DNA of 23,516 bases from JAAYZK01 sp964535025. GTDB lineage: Bacteria; Planctomycetota; Phycisphaerae; SM23-33; FEN-1343. The notes under the pieces are model-generated. The model saw only the letters and a program-made list of their open reading frames with translations. It was not told where the DNA came from and ran no database searches. Positions 23,360-23,516 of the stretch are shown piece after piece. Made by a program: the position numbers and the translations under genes. The DNA lies in contig CAZHRW010000143.1 of assembly GCA_964535025.1 (NCBI GenBank), positions 1-23,516 on the forward strand. The letters run 5' to 3'. Each line of letters opens with the position of its first letter. Positions within the stretch are counted from its first letter, which is position 1.

Positions 23360-23437
23360 GCCCTGCGGGCGGTCCGGCGCGGCCGGACGGTCGCCCCCAC
23401 GGGGCCCGGAGGGCCCCAGCTCCCCCGAAGGGGGAGC
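23360..23437 (+). other. Row of perfect triloop hairpins
   Basis: Four successive stems each close a three-base loop: GCCC/GGGC with loop TGC (23360-23370), GTCCGGC/GCCGGAC with loop GCG (23372-23388), GGGGCCC/GGGCCCC with loop GGA (23401-23417) and GCTCCCCC/GGGGGAGC with loop GAA (23419-23437). They follow directly after the 9-bp array. They could be a structured RNA, a stacked terminator or a repetitive element. The strand is not determined. Confidence 0.6.
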
Positions 23438-23516
23438 GGTTTGGCGGGGAGGCCGCTGGGACCGCCGGCGGGCGCGCGGAGGCTGGTTGAGCCGCGCTGC
23501 GGTTGACCAGAGGGGG

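Larger units (their letters stand above)
22912..23516. other. Long non-coding region with dispersed repeats and hairpins
   Basis: No credible gene is present. Short frames here translate repeats (Ile-Arg-Pro/Leu-Ile-Arg type). The region holds the AT-rich element copies at 22988-23219, the 9-bp array at 23266-23356 and the triloop hairpins at 23360-23437. TTGCCC (23090-23095) and CATAAT (23116-23121), spaced 20 bases, and a TATAGA near 23149 are possible but weak promoter elements that could read rightwards. Confidence 0.6.

Noticed and set aside
23255..23506. Small plus-strand protein of Ile-Arg repeats
   Set aside because: It is the translation of the 9-bp tandem array followed by GC-rich hairpins; there is no ribosome binding site.

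Overview
This window comes from a GC-rich bacterial genome. The gene content and intergenic texture suggest a planctomycete-type organism, possibly the Phycisphaerae side. The pointers are an ECF sigma factor paired with a large cysteine-free anti-sigma factor, stand-alone MoxR and GH35 genes, long AT-richer TTCG-motif repeats between genes, and short tandem repeats of 7 and 9 bp. The taxonomy is inference; no rRNA or other phylogenetic marker beyond ribosomal proteins S16 and L19 is present. Several genes start with GTG or TTG (rpsP, rplS, mgtE, and the gene before rlmN), each supported by a ribosome binding site.

Layout. Positions 1-888 (minus) hold the N-terminal part of a four-helix-bundle sensor, probably a chemotaxis receptor, cut by the window edge. 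Positions 1418-4076 (plus) are a three-gene unit: a rhomboid protease with a TPR-like tail, then two tandem seven-helix membrane proteins. A large imperfect inverted repeat (4125-4304) separates them from a convergent GH35 beta-galactosidase (4337-7012). Next, on minus, come an orphan MoxR ATPase (7203-8210) and a translation operon in the order rpsP-trmD-rplS-yraN-tatD (11053 down to 8323). That operon lacks rimM in its usual place and has a recognisable promoter at 11125-11152.

Positions 11282-12049 (plus) encode a membrane protein that looks like an M50-type protease without its metal motif. On minus, 12063-13684 carry a CBS-domain protein, a HAD phosphatase and a frameshifted, N-terminally truncated CobW-type GTPase remnant. 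Xylose isomerase plus a small DUF4926-like protein (15400 down to 13830) are transcribed divergently from mgtE. The two likely promoters lie back to back at 15569-15633.

From 15674 rightwards (plus) come the magnesium transporter mgtE, a deoxyribosyltransferase-like protein overlapping rlmN by ATGA, the ECF sigma factor and its anti-sigma factor. Convergent ribD (21547 down to 20435) ends 3 bases from the anti-sigma gene. A divergent HD-GYP phosphodiesterase (21709-22911) follows.

The last 600 bases are non-coding and unusually structured. They hold dispersed copies of an AT-rich element with 9-bp GAATTCTCC units, a second 9-bp tandem array, and a row of perfect triloop hairpins. Most genes are housekeeping or carbohydrate metabolism. 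The parts least explained by known families are the rhomboid/seven-helix unit, the protease-like protein, the anti-sigma sensor domain and the intergenic repeats. I did not see a clear novel multi-gene defence or mobile system.
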